This document shows positions 1 to 6,244 of a stretch of 7,742 bases of DNA, piece after piece (position 1 is the stretch's first letter; each line of letters opens with the position of its first letter). The notes below the pieces were generated by a model, which ran no database searches, had not been told where the DNA came from, and was given only the letters and a program-made list of their open reading frames with translations. Source of the DNA: Alphaproteobacteria bacterium (GTDB lineage: Bacteria > Pseudomonadota > Alphaproteobacteria > VGEJ01); the NCBI GenBank assembly GCA_016869335.1, contig VGEJ01000112.1, positions 1 to 7,742 of the forward strand, written 5' to 3'. A program made the position numbers and the translations under genes.

Positions 1-2236
1 CGAGGAAGTGGCGGAGCACGTTCTCGGTCAGGAGCGAGACGTTGTTGGCGTAGCCGTTGTGCGACAGGCTGCCGCACCAGCACTGCGAGCTGAACGAGAA
101 CACGGCGCCGCCGCCCGCAGTAGTAAAGAACACGATGTCGGCGTGGATCGCGGGGTTCTCGGGTGCCGCCACGTTCGGAGGCATCGCGCCCGTTTCTTCG
201 AGCGCCAGGAGGTAGCTCTCGGTGTGGTTCTCCGAGCGCGCCAAGGTCAGGGCGTTCGGCGGCGTCCCCAGCGCCGGGTTTGCCTTGTCGAACTCGAGCC
301 CGGCCGCGCCGCCCCCGATTAGCCCGAAGGAGCCGATCGGTTCATCGGGGCCGATGCCGGCGAAGGCAAAGCCCACGCGCGGGTCGTGGCTCTCAGGAAG
401 GCGCCGAAAGTATGAGGCGATGTCGAACCCCATCGTGACGAAGCCGACACCGGCGAGCCGCTGCGGGGCACGGCCCGAATTGCGCCACAGGCCGCCGAGG
501 CCGCCATCGAGGCTCTGATAGTCCTCGCCAGCCTCGGTGATCCAGGTCCGGCTCCCGGGCCCGGCCCGGCGCAGCTCGATCGCGCCCAGCGCCTCCGGGT
601 GGAAGGCGATGCGCCAGTAGAAGCCGTTGCCGCCCATGTACATCATCCGTCCGCCGCCCGCGGTGTAGGCCTCGAGCGCATCCCACATCCGGGTCGAGGT
701 GTACTCGGGATGGGTGCCGGTCAGTAGCACCCGGTAGGGCTTCAATAGCTCCAGCCCCTCGCGGTCGAGGTCCTCATCGGTGATCACATCGACCGCGAAG
801 CCCTTTGTCTCGAGCCAGTCGAGCAGGTGGGTGTCGGCGGCGAATTCGCGAAGCGAGGACCCGGCGAGGCCGAAGCTCGAGTTCTGTTTCGGACGCATGT
901 TGACCGTCGGGCGGAGTCGCGAAGACCAAGTGATGCCGCTGCCATCGGAGTGACTGTCGTAGAGCGAGCGGCCCCACTCCGGGTGCGCGTGCATGATCAG
1001 GTTGGCGCGTTCGAACACCAGCAGCCGCGACACCCAGCGCTCGGCATCGCTCAGGTTCAGCACGTTGAAGTTGGCGTACGCCATGTAGGTCGCGGTCTCG
1101 GCGAGGTAGGCGATGCGCGCCGTGGGCTTGCCGAGCGCGGGGCGCACGAAGAATGGCACGTAGTCCTCGAGGCCCTCGGCGCGGAGCCGCGCGGCATAGA
1201 CGCCGCTCTTCATTCCAGGCGGCACGGCGAGGCGGAAATCGGGCTCCCAACATGCGTCGTAGAGGTCGTCGTCGTGGAAGTGGATCGCGCCGTATTCCTC
1301 GGGCGCGTCCTGGGCGCGCAGCGTATCACCGGTCCAGTTGTGGCCGGTGACGGCGCGAGTCGGCAGGTTGATGAGGCGGCCGTCGAGACGGTGGGGGGAA
1401 CGATCGCTGACCGCGAGGCTCGCCATGCCCTCGCCGAGATCCCACCAGCCGAGCATCGTCGGGGCGAGGTCCGGGGGCAGTGCATCGGCGCGCGCCGCCA
1501 TGATCGCCGCCCGGTCGAGGGCCGCCCCCGCCAGGCGGGGGCGGTCGATCTTGCCGTTGTAGTGCTCGGCAAAAACGGGCCGGCCGCGCGCCTCGCCGGC
1601 GAACGCCGCTGCCATCGTGAACGGCGCTGCGGGAAACGCCGGCGTCAGGGCCGTGACCTCGTGCGCCACCGCGGCGGTGGCAACGCCGGGATAGCGCGCG
1701 AGCCCCTCCTGCAGCACCGTGACCGTCCGGCTCTCGGCATCGAACGAGGCCGCGACCAGCGTCCACTTCCGCGGCAGAAGCGGCACACCGCTCGAGAAGG
1801 TCGCAACCGCGCCGGCGTCGGCGCCCAGACGCAGGGCGACGCAGCCCATTGCATCGATCATCAGCGCATAGCCCTTGGCCTCGATCGCCGACCAGCGACC
1901 GAGGATCGTCTGCGGTCCCTTGCGCGGCGTCGTCGGCCAGATCAACGCCTGGAGCGTGAAGCTCGCGATACTATCGAGCAGCCGGCTCTCGCGCACGACG
2001 ACGCACGAGCCGGGATAGGTCTCCTGCCTGCGCGCGGCGTAGCGCCCGTTCACCGCGCTCTCGACGGGCACCTCCTTGAAGCCCGGCCCGGCGGGATTGA
2101 GATCGCCGTGCACGAGGCGGACGATCTCCACCTCGTAGCTCGCTGGTCCCTCGGCGCTCACCATGAAGCGGACCTCATCGCCCGCCCGCGCGCTCCACGG
2201 ATCGGCATAGCCGGTCAGGCAAGGCAAGGCCGCCAT
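1..2236 (-). CDS. N,N-dimethylformamidase-like large (beta) subunit, 3' end cut by window edge
   Basis: Large catalytic subunit of an N,N-dimethylformamidase-type hydrolase, which splits formamides into formate and an amine; the substrate here is unproven. The frame is open for 745 codons and runs off the window. The characterised Paracoccus enzyme is about 760 residues, so only a few codons should be missing. No signal peptide is visible, so it is probably cytoplasmic. Layout: N-terminal beta region (about 1-105), LamG/concanavalin-like region (about 110-240, ending in GKIDRPRLAG), then the DMFase C-terminal domain (about 260-745) with HFHDDD at 319-324. Candidate iron ligands of the known 2-Tyr-1-carboxylate site are Tyr387 (AYANF), Tyr426 (SLYDS) and Glu511 (THPEY, with His509). 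The ATG at 2236 lies three bases after the upstream stop, with GAGGA ten bases before it, which suggests translational coupling to the small-subunit gene. Family assignment is firm; the substrate is inference. Confidence 0.9.
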   Translation of the reverse strand, partial: MAALPCLTGYADPWSARAGDEVRFMVSAEGPASYEVEIVRLVHGDLNPAGPGFKEVPVESAVNGRYAARRQETYPGSCVVVRESRLLDSIASFTLQALIWPTTPRKGPQTILGRWSAIEAKGYALMIDAMGCVALRLGADAGAVATFSSGVPLLPRKWTLVAASFDAESRTVTVLQEGLARYPGVATAAVAHEVTALTPAFPAAPFTMAAAFAGEARGRPVFAEHYNGKIDRPRLAGAALDRAAIMAARADALPPDLAPTMLGWWDLGEGMASLAVSDRSPHRLDGRLINLPTRAVTGHNWTGDTLRAQDAPEEYGAIHFHDDDLYDACWEPDFRLAVPPGMKSGVYAARLRAEGLEDYVPFFVRPALGKPTARIAYLAETATYMAYANFNVLNLSDAERWVSRLLVFERANLIMHAHPEWGRSLYDSHSDGSGITWSSRLRPTVNMRPKQNSSFGLAGSSLREFAADTHLLDWLETKGFAVDVITDEDLDREGLELLKPYRVLLTGTHPEYTSTRMWDALEAYTAGGGRMMYMGGNGFYWRIAFHPEALGAIELRRAGPGSRTWITEAGEDYQSLDGGLGGLWRNSGRAPQRLAGVGFVTMGFDIASYFRRLPESHDPRVGFAFAGIGPDEPIGSFGLIGGGAAGLEFDKANPALGTPPNALTLARSENHTESYLLALEETGAMPPNVAAPENPAIHADIVFFTTAGGGAVFSFSSQCWCGSLSHNGYANNVSLLTENVLRHFL
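1522..1544. repeat. Perfect 23-base GC palindrome (11-base arms, 1-base centre) inside the large-subunit gene
   Basis: The arms are CCGCCCCCGCC and GGCGGGGGCGG around a single central A at 1533 on the plus strand. All 22 paired positions match and all pairs are G-C. In RNA the hairpin would use a loop of three or five bases with a stem of nine or ten pairs. It lies over codons about 231-239 of the large-subunit gene, at the end of the LamG-like region (KIDRPRLAGA). There is no U-run after it in the direction of transcription, so it is not a standard intrinsic terminator. Confidence 0.8.
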
Positions 2237-2239
2237 GGC

Positions 2240-2530
2240 TCAAATGTCCTCGCCGGTGTGATCCTTCCAGCGCAGCCGGAACACGGCGCGCTCGGCATCG
2301 AGCAGCGAGTGGAAGACGTGGTTGGTGAGGCGGATCGGGTCCTCGCGGTCGCCGGTGAGCCGCCCGAGTACCCACTCTGCGTACGGCTGGGTGCAGTAGA
2401 GGACGTAGCGGCCGACATCGGGCCCACCCCGCATCACATCGAGCAGGGCGCGTAAACCCGGACTGTGCCGGCCGATCGGATTGGAGTCGAACTCGGCGAT
2501 CAGCTCGCGCCGAAAGAGCGGGTTCACCAC
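2240..2530 (-). CDS. Probable small (alpha) subunit of the N,N-dimethylformamidase-like enzyme
   Basis: A 96-residue soluble, charged protein encoded directly before the large subunit; its TGA is three bases from the next ATG. In characterised dimethylformamidase a small subunit of about 130 residues pairs with the large one. From memory of that family, this protein shares its pattern: an NP-G-SP stretch (NPIGRHSP, about 17-24), GRYVLY near 40-45, a downstream Trp-Arg region, and an AVFRLRW segment near the C-terminus. I could not align it. The start is GTG at 2530, or GTG at 2527, which would give a GTGA overlap with the upstream metallo-hydrolase stop. No in-frame ATG, GTG or TTG exists further upstream before a stop at 2708-2710, so the protein is genuinely shorter than the known subunit, missing roughly 35 N-terminal residues. 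No catalytic motif is visible, consistent with a structural partner. Confidence 0.72.
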   Translation of the reverse strand: MVNPLFRRELIAEFDSNPIGRHSPGLRALLDVMRGGPDVGRYVLYCTQPYAEWVLGRLTGDREDPIRLTNHVFHSLLDAERAVFRLRWKDHTGEDI

Positions 2531-3315
2531 TGGTTTCTCAGCTCGCGCAGGCGGACGAACACGTCCTTGGGGCTCGCCTCCTCGGGCAGGTCGGGGAAGG
2601 CCTCGCGCAGCCGCCGGATGACAGTCGGGCTGCGCAGCCGGAAGAACGTGTTGATCTCCTTCTCGAGGCCGAGGGTCGTGATCATCGCCTGGTGTGCGTC
2701 CTGGCGCTCAACCTGGCGGAGGACGCCCGGCGCGCGAGCATTGTCGGGCTCGCGGTCGAGCGTGAAGCCGAGGTTGCGGGCGATGTAGTCGTGGCCCGGG
2801 TACACCAGCGTCTCGTCGGGCAACCTGGCGAGCTGGGTCGTGAAGGTGTCGTACAGGAGCTCCGGGTGGCCGCCGCCGTGGCAGTTGCCGGCCCCGGCGT
2901 TGAACAGGGTGTCGCCGCAGATCAGCGCCGGTGAGTCGCCCTGCGCGAGCAGGCAGACGTGGGAGCGGGTGTGGCCCGGCGTATCGAGCACTTCGAGCTC
3001 GACGGTCTTGCCGACGCGCACCACGTCGCCGGCCTTGAGCCCGACGTCGATGCCGGGAATGCGGTCCTTGGCCCCGGCGTGCGCCAGCAGCTTGGCCTTG
3101 GTCGCGGCGATGACCCTGGCGTTGCCGCCGGTGTGATCGCCGTGCTCGTGGGTGTTGAGCACCTGGGTGATGGTCCAGCCGTGCCGCTTGGCGGTGGCAA
3201 GGCACAGCTCGGCCGCCAACGGGTCGATGGCCAGCGCCACGCCGCTCTCGGCGCAGGCGATGAGGTAGTTGAAATTGCGGCCTTCATTCTCGGTATAGAT
3301 CTGCTCGACGTGCAC
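2524..3315 (-). CDS. Glyoxalase II-like metallo-beta-lactamase-fold hydrolase (hydroxyacylglutathione hydrolase family)
   Basis: A predicted cytoplasmic thioester hydrolase of the glyoxalase II type; that family cleaves S-D-lactoylglutathione to D-lactate and glutathione using two metal ions. Numbering from GTG 3315 (263 residues), the full ligand set is visible: His56, His58, Asp60, His61 in THEHGDHTGG, His115 in DTPGHT, bridging Asp135 in CGDTLF, and His175 in YPGHDY. The C-terminal INTFFRLRSP segment (221-230) corresponds to the INxFFR region of GloB proteins, which favours glyoxalase II over other members of the fold. The start is chosen because GGAGG lies five bases upstream. GTG 3336, seven codons earlier with its own AGAGG, is an alternative, but family similarity begins only near VEQIY. 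The gene overlaps the next one at the stop codon. Its role in this operon is unknown: the actual substrate could be another thioester or ester formed downstream of the amide hydrolase. Confidence 0.9.
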   Translation of the reverse strand: MHVEQIYTENEGRNFNYLIACAESGVALAIDPLAAELCLATAKRHGWTITQVLNTHEHGDHTGGNARVIAATKAKLLAHAGAKDRIPGIDVGLKAGDVVRVGKTVELEVLDTPGHTRSHVCLLAQGDSPALICGDTLFNAGAGNCHGGGHPELLYDTFTTQLARLPDETLVYPGHDYIARNLGFTLDREPDNARAPGVLRQVERQDAHQAMITTLGLEKEINTFFRLRSPTVIRRLREAFPDLPEEASPKDVFVRLRELRNQW

Positions 3316-3320
3316 GCCCG

Positions 3321-3325
3321 CCTCC
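3321..3325 (-). promoter_or_regulatory. Ribosome binding site favouring GTG 3315 for the metallo-hydrolase
   Basis: On the minus strand GGAGG ends five bases before the GTG at 3315. This is a near-ideal Shine-Dalgarno sequence and spacing, and it decides between two candidate GTG starts (3315 and 3336). The upstream candidate has AGAGG four bases before it, so it cannot be fully excluded. Confidence 0.55.
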
Positions 3326-3375
3326 CCTCCGTCCACGCCCCCTCTATGTGTATCCGTCCCGCTCCCTGGCTCGTC

Positions 3376-3501
3376 TCACAGGGTGATGCCGACGCCCCAT
3401 TCGATGTCGCCGGGCGCGCCCTCGGCGTGGACGCGCAGGATCTCGCACCCGGCCAGGGCGAGCAGGCTGAGCGCCGCGAGCGCGGCCGCAAGGTAGCTCA
3501 T
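3376..3501 (-). CDS. Small lipoprotein of 41 residues, function unknown
   Basis: A short reading frame that simple length cut-offs would miss. The protein starts MSYLAAALAALSLLALAGC. Residues 4-18 form a hydrophobic helix ending in a textbook lipobox, Leu16-Ala17-Gly18-Cys19, so lipid attachment and signal peptidase II cleavage at Cys19 are predicted. The mature peptide would be only 23 residues, ending GDIEWGVGITL. Glu follows the cysteine, not the Asp that retains lipoproteins in the inner membrane of enterics, so outer-membrane sorting is possible. The n-region lacks Lys and Arg, which is unusual. Its ATG overlaps the stop of the binding-protein gene as ATGA, strongly suggesting coupled translation. 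I do not recognise the family. It could be an accessory of the transporter, or an entericidin-like small envelope lipoprotein; neither can be decided from sequence. Confidence 0.7.
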   Translation of the reverse strand: MSYLAAALAALSLLALAGCEILRVHAEGAPGDIEWGVGITL

Positions 3502-4667
3502 GAGCCGAGCAGGGGGCTGATCAGCACCCAGCGGCCGTTCTGGACCTGCACCACCGTGCAGCCGGTGCGCGGCTTGTGATTGCCGGCCGAGAAGCTCACC
3601 GGCGGGCCACCGAAGATGTCGCGATAATCCTTGATCTGCTCGAAGCCGGCGACCAGCGATTCGGGCGTCAGGTCGGGGCCGGCGCGCCGGGCACCCTCGG
3701 CGAACAGGTGCAGCGCATCGTAGGTGTAGGCCGCGGCGAGAGTCGCGGGGACGCCGAAGCGCTTTTCATAGCGCGCGATCCACTCCTTGACCGCGGGCGA
3801 GGCCGTATCCGGGTAGGGGATCGGGGTCTGCGCCGCGGCGTAGAGGCCCTCGACATCGGCGCCGCCGAGCTGGATCACCGATTGCTCATAGCCCGCGCCG
3901 CTCACCACGAACGGCACGTCCCAGCCGATCGCCCGCGCCGCCTTGACGGCGCCCACGGTCTCGCGGATCACGGTACCGAGCGCGACGAGATCGGCGCCAT
4001 CGGCTTTGAGCCGCGCGATCTGGGTGGCGAAGTCGGTGGCGCCGCGTTTGTAGGTGGTCTGCGACACGGGCGTAAGCCCCAGCGCCGCGAGCTCGTCCAC
4101 TACGCCCGCCTTGACGATCTCGCCATACGAGTCGTCCTGGTACAGCAGGCCTACCCGCTTGTAGCCGCCCTGCTCGAGGACGTAGCGGACGGTGACCCGC
4201 ATGGTGTCGTAGTAGGGCGAGAAATAGCCGAACTTGAGCGGGTCGTGGGGCGTGAAGAACATGTCGGCCGGGGTCATCGGAAAGAGGTGCGGCAGGCCCC
4301 GCTTGAGCACGAGCGGCATCGTCGCGCCCGAAGTCGGCGTGCCGAGCGAGGCGATCATCGCGAAGATCCGATCGTGATCGAGGAGCTTCTGTGTCGCGAG
4401 CACGGCCTTCTTGGGGTCGTAGCCCGAGTCCTCGATGACCAGCCTGATCTTCCGCCCGTTGATGCCGCCGGCGGCGTTGATCTCCTCGGCCGCCATCTCC
4501 AGGCCGTTCTTCATCGGCACGCCGTAGAAGTTGATCGGACCGCTCAGGTCCTGATGACTGCCGAGAACGATCTCGGTCGCGCTCACGCCCTGCACCTCGC
4601 CACGGGCCACGCCCGCGGCGGCACACAGAATCGCTGCCGATGCAGCCATTGCCCGCACCGCACCCAT
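3498..4667 (-). CDS. Periplasmic substrate-binding protein of a LIV/amide-type ABC importer
   Basis: A 389-residue type I periplasmic binding protein (Peripla_BP_6/LivJ-like). It captures the solute and delivers it to the LivHM-type permease encoded upstream. The N-terminus has Arg5, a hydrophobic core (6-20) and an Ala-x-Gly cleavage site near residue 23, so export by Sec is likely. Cys15 lacks a lipobox context, so it is not a lipoprotein. Family landmarks are EIVLGSHQDLSG (32-43), NGLEMAAEEINAAGGINGR (54-72), EDSGYDP (79-85) and the ligand-contacting loop SLGTPTSGA (107-115), followed by LVLKRGLPHLFP (119-130). The ligand cannot be read from these: binding proteins of this class take branched-chain amino acids, amides, urea or aromatic acids. 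Downstream dimethylformamidase-like genes make an amide ligand attractive. The ATG at 4667 lies twelve bases after the LivF stop, with a G-tract as ribosome binding site. Confidence 0.95.
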   Translation of the reverse strand: MGAVRAMAASAAILCAAAGVARGEVQGVSATEIVLGSHQDLSGPINFYGVPMKNGLEMAAEEINAAGGINGRKIRLVIEDSGYDPKKAVLATQKLLDHDRIFAMIASLGTPTSGATMPLVLKRGLPHLFPMTPADMFFTPHDPLKFGYFSPYYDTMRVTVRYVLEQGGYKRVGLLYQDDSYGEIVKAGVVDELAALGLTPVSQTTYKRGATDFATQIARLKADGADLVALGTVIRETVGAVKAARAIGWDVPFVVSGAGYEQSVIQLGGADVEGLYAAAQTPIPYPDTASPAVKEWIARYEKRFGVPATLAAAYTYDALHLFAEGARRAGPDLTPESLVAGFEQIKDYRDIFGGPPVSFSAGNHKPRTGCTVVQVQNGRWVLISPLLGS

Positions 4668-4671
4668 TCTG

Positions 4672-4678
4672 CCCCCCC
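4672..4678 (-). promoter_or_regulatory. Seven-G tract acting as the ribosome binding site of the binding-protein gene
   Basis: The twelve-base gap between the LivF stop and the binding-protein ATG holds seven consecutive G residues on the minus strand, ending four bases before the ATG. No other purine-rich Shine-Dalgarno sequence is available there, so the tract must pair with the 16S rRNA tail if initiation is SD-led. Confidence 0.4.
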
Positions 4679-4679
4679 G

Positions 4680-5471
4680 TCATTCAGTTTCGCGATTGCG
4701 CGAATCTACCACACCTCCGACGCCGAGCGGCCGCGGCGAGGGCATCGTGCCGAAATAAAGCGCGGCCAGCCGAGGGTCGTCGCGCAGTGCCGCGGCGTCA
4801 CTGGCGCGGGCGATGCGCCCGCCCTCGAGCACGTAGCCGTAGCGGGCGATGGCGAGCGCCCGCGCGGCGCTCTGTTCGACCACGACGATCCCGACGCCCT
4901 GTTCGCGGTGGATGCGATCGATGATCTCGTAGATCTGATCGATCAGCCGCGGCGCGAGCCCGAGCGAGGGCTCGTCGAGCAGGAGCAGGCGCGGCCGCGC
5001 CATAAGACCGCGGGCGATGGCGAGCATCTGTTGCTCGCCGCCCGACAGCCGGCCGGCGGGGAGCCGGGCGCGTTCGGCGAGGATCGGGAAGTAGCGCTCG
5101 ACCAACGCCAGGTCCTCGCGCACCGCGGCGCGCCCGCGCCTGAGGTAGGCACCGAGCAGCAGGTTCTCACGCACCGTCAGATCGCTGAACGGCTCGCGTC
5201 CCTCGGGCACGTGGGCGACGCCGAGCGCCGCGATACGGTGCGGCTCCCGTCCCTGGATCTCCCGGCCGGCGAGGATGATCGTGCCGGCGCGCGGACGCAG
5301 CGCGCCGGCGATCGCGCGGAGGAGCGTGCTCTTGCCGGCGCCGTTGGCGCCGAGCACGGCAATGACCGAGCCCGCCGCGAGCTCGAGGCTGACGCCGCGC
5401 AGCGCCTCGGTCGGACCGTAGCCGACCGCGAGGTCGCGCACGCTGAGGAGCGGCTCCCCTGCCCTCACCAT
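4680..5471 (-). CDS. livF: LivF-type ATP-binding subunit of the branched-chain amino acid/amide ABC importer
   Basis: One of two cytoplasmic ATPases powering the importer. In 263 residues it shows Walker A GANGAGKST (41-49), the LivF landmark HVPEGREPFSDLTVREN (87-103), signature LSGGEQQ (142-148), Walker B RLLLLDEPS (161-169), and the switch region VVEQSAARAL. The switch has Gln200 where most ABC ATPases have His, which is normal for LivF (EQN in most members) and separates it from LivG. The frame is open further upstream, but family similarity begins at about LLSVRDLAVGYG. The start is ATG 5471 (seven-base overlap with livG) or GTG 5468 (GTGA overlap). The C-terminus carries about 20 residues beyond the usual end near LYFG, a Pro/Gly/Arg-rich tail of unknown meaning. 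Confidence 0.95.
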   Translation of the reverse strand: MVRAGEPLLSVRDLAVGYGPTEALRGVSLELAAGSVIAVLGANGAGKSTLLRAIAGALRPRAGTIILAGREIQGREPHRIAALGVAHVPEGREPFSDLTVRENLLLGAYLRRGRAAVREDLALVERYFPILAERARLPAGRLSGGEQQMLAIARGLMARPRLLLLDEPSLGLAPRLIDQIYEIIDRIHREQGVGIVVVEQSAARALAIARYGYVLEGGRIARASDAAALRDDPRLAALYFGTMPSPRPLGVGGVVDSRNRETE

Positions 5472-6244
5472 GGCGTCGTCGGGGCCACCGGGGGGCCGAG
5501 ATAGGCGTCCACGACGGCGCTCGATTCGAGCACCTCGGCCGCCGTTCCCTCGGCGATCGCCACCCCGTGGTCGAGCACGAGCACGTGATCGGACACCGCC
5601 GCGACCAACCCGAGGTCGTGCTCGACCATCAGCACCGTGACGCCACGGCGCTCGCACACATCGCGAATCCGGAGCGCCACGTCGGCACGGTCCTCGCTCG
5701 CCAGCCCGGCCGCCGGCTCATCGAGCAGGAGAAGGCGCGGCGCGCTTGCCAAGGCGCGTCCGAGCTCGACCAGCTTGCGCGTGCCGTAGGGGAGCTCGGC
5801 CACCCGGACATCGCGGTAGCGCTGGAGGCCGAGATAGTCGAGGACCTCATCGGCCCGCTCCCGCATGCGGATCTCCTGCCGACGCACGGTGCCGAGGAAC
5901 GCGAGCTCGGCAAGGAACCCGGTGCGGCGATGGACGTGTTGTCCGAGCAGCAGGTTGTCCTTTACCGTGGCCTGGTGGAGGAGTTCGACGTTCTGAAATG
6001 TCCGCGCGATGCCGAGTGCCGCGATGCGGTGCGGCGCCAGGCGGTCGATGGCGCGGCCGGCGAACCGGAGCCTGCCGGCCTCGGCCGTGATGAACCGGCT
6101 GATCACGTTGAACAGCGTGGTCTTGCCCGCTCCGTTGGGACCGATGATCGCGAACACGGCACCCTCCGGGACCGCGAAGCTCACGGCGCGGAGCGCTTGC
6201 ACCCCGCCGAACCGCACCGACAGGTCGCGCGCCTCCAGCAGCAT
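5465..6244 (-). CDS. livG: LivG-type ATP-binding subunit of the branched-chain amino acid/amide ABC importer
   Basis: The second cytoplasmic ATPase of the importer, pairing with LivF under the LivHM channel. Numbering from a GTG at 6247 (one codon earlier), it has Walker A GPNGAGKTT (36-44), the LivG landmark GIARTFQNVELL (79-90), signature LPYGTRK (152-158), Walker B RLLLLDEPAAGL (171-182) and His210 in VEHDLGL. A Tyr-Gly signature (LSYG or LPYG) in place of LSGG is typical of LivG. Two adjacent starts are possible: ATG 6244, giving a TGATG junction with livM, or GTG 6247, giving GTGA. GGAGG lies four bases before the GTG and seven before the ATG, so both are workable. Length (259-260 residues) is normal for the family. 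The overlap with livM indicates translational coupling and stoichiometric production with the permease. Confidence 0.95.
   Translation of the reverse strand: MLLEARDLSVRFGGVQALRAVSFAVPEGAVFAIIGPNGAGKTTLFNVISRFITAEAGRLRFAGRAIDRLAPHRIAALGIARTFQNVELLHQATVKDNLLLGQHVHRRTGFLAELAFLGTVRRQEIRMRERADEVLDYLGLQRYRDVRVAELPYGTRKLVELGRALASAPRLLLLDEPAAGLASEDRADVALRIRDVCERRGVTVLMVEHDLGLVAAVSDHVLVLDHGVAIAEGTAAEVLESSAVVDAYLGPPVAPTTPW

Noticed and set aside
1522..1544. Palindrome as a Rho-independent terminator
   Set aside because: No run of T follows on the transcribed strand, and it lies in the middle of a gene with an intact reading frame.
827..2455. Long open frame of 542 codons on the plus strand
   Set aside because: It is antisense to the dimethylformamidase-like large-subunit gene. 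GC-ending codon bias removes stops from antisense frames in GC-rich DNA; the translation is Arg/Gly/Ala/His-rich without any recognisable domain.
3316..3375. Possible promoter in the gap before the metallo-hydrolase
   Set aside because: Only a weak AT-rich island is visible and no matching -35 element at 16-18 bases, so I did not list it as a feature.
3576..5504. Long open frame of 642 codons on the plus strand
   Set aside because: It lies antisense to the binding protein and LivF genes, both of which show complete family motifs. The predicted protein is low-complexity and crosses unrelated genes, as a shadow frame would.
5472..5657. Possible 62-residue N-terminal extension of LivF
   Set aside because: The frame is open upstream, but the extra residues are Arg/Gly-rich, overlap livG, and have no similarity to LivF proteins, which begin near the ATG at 5471.
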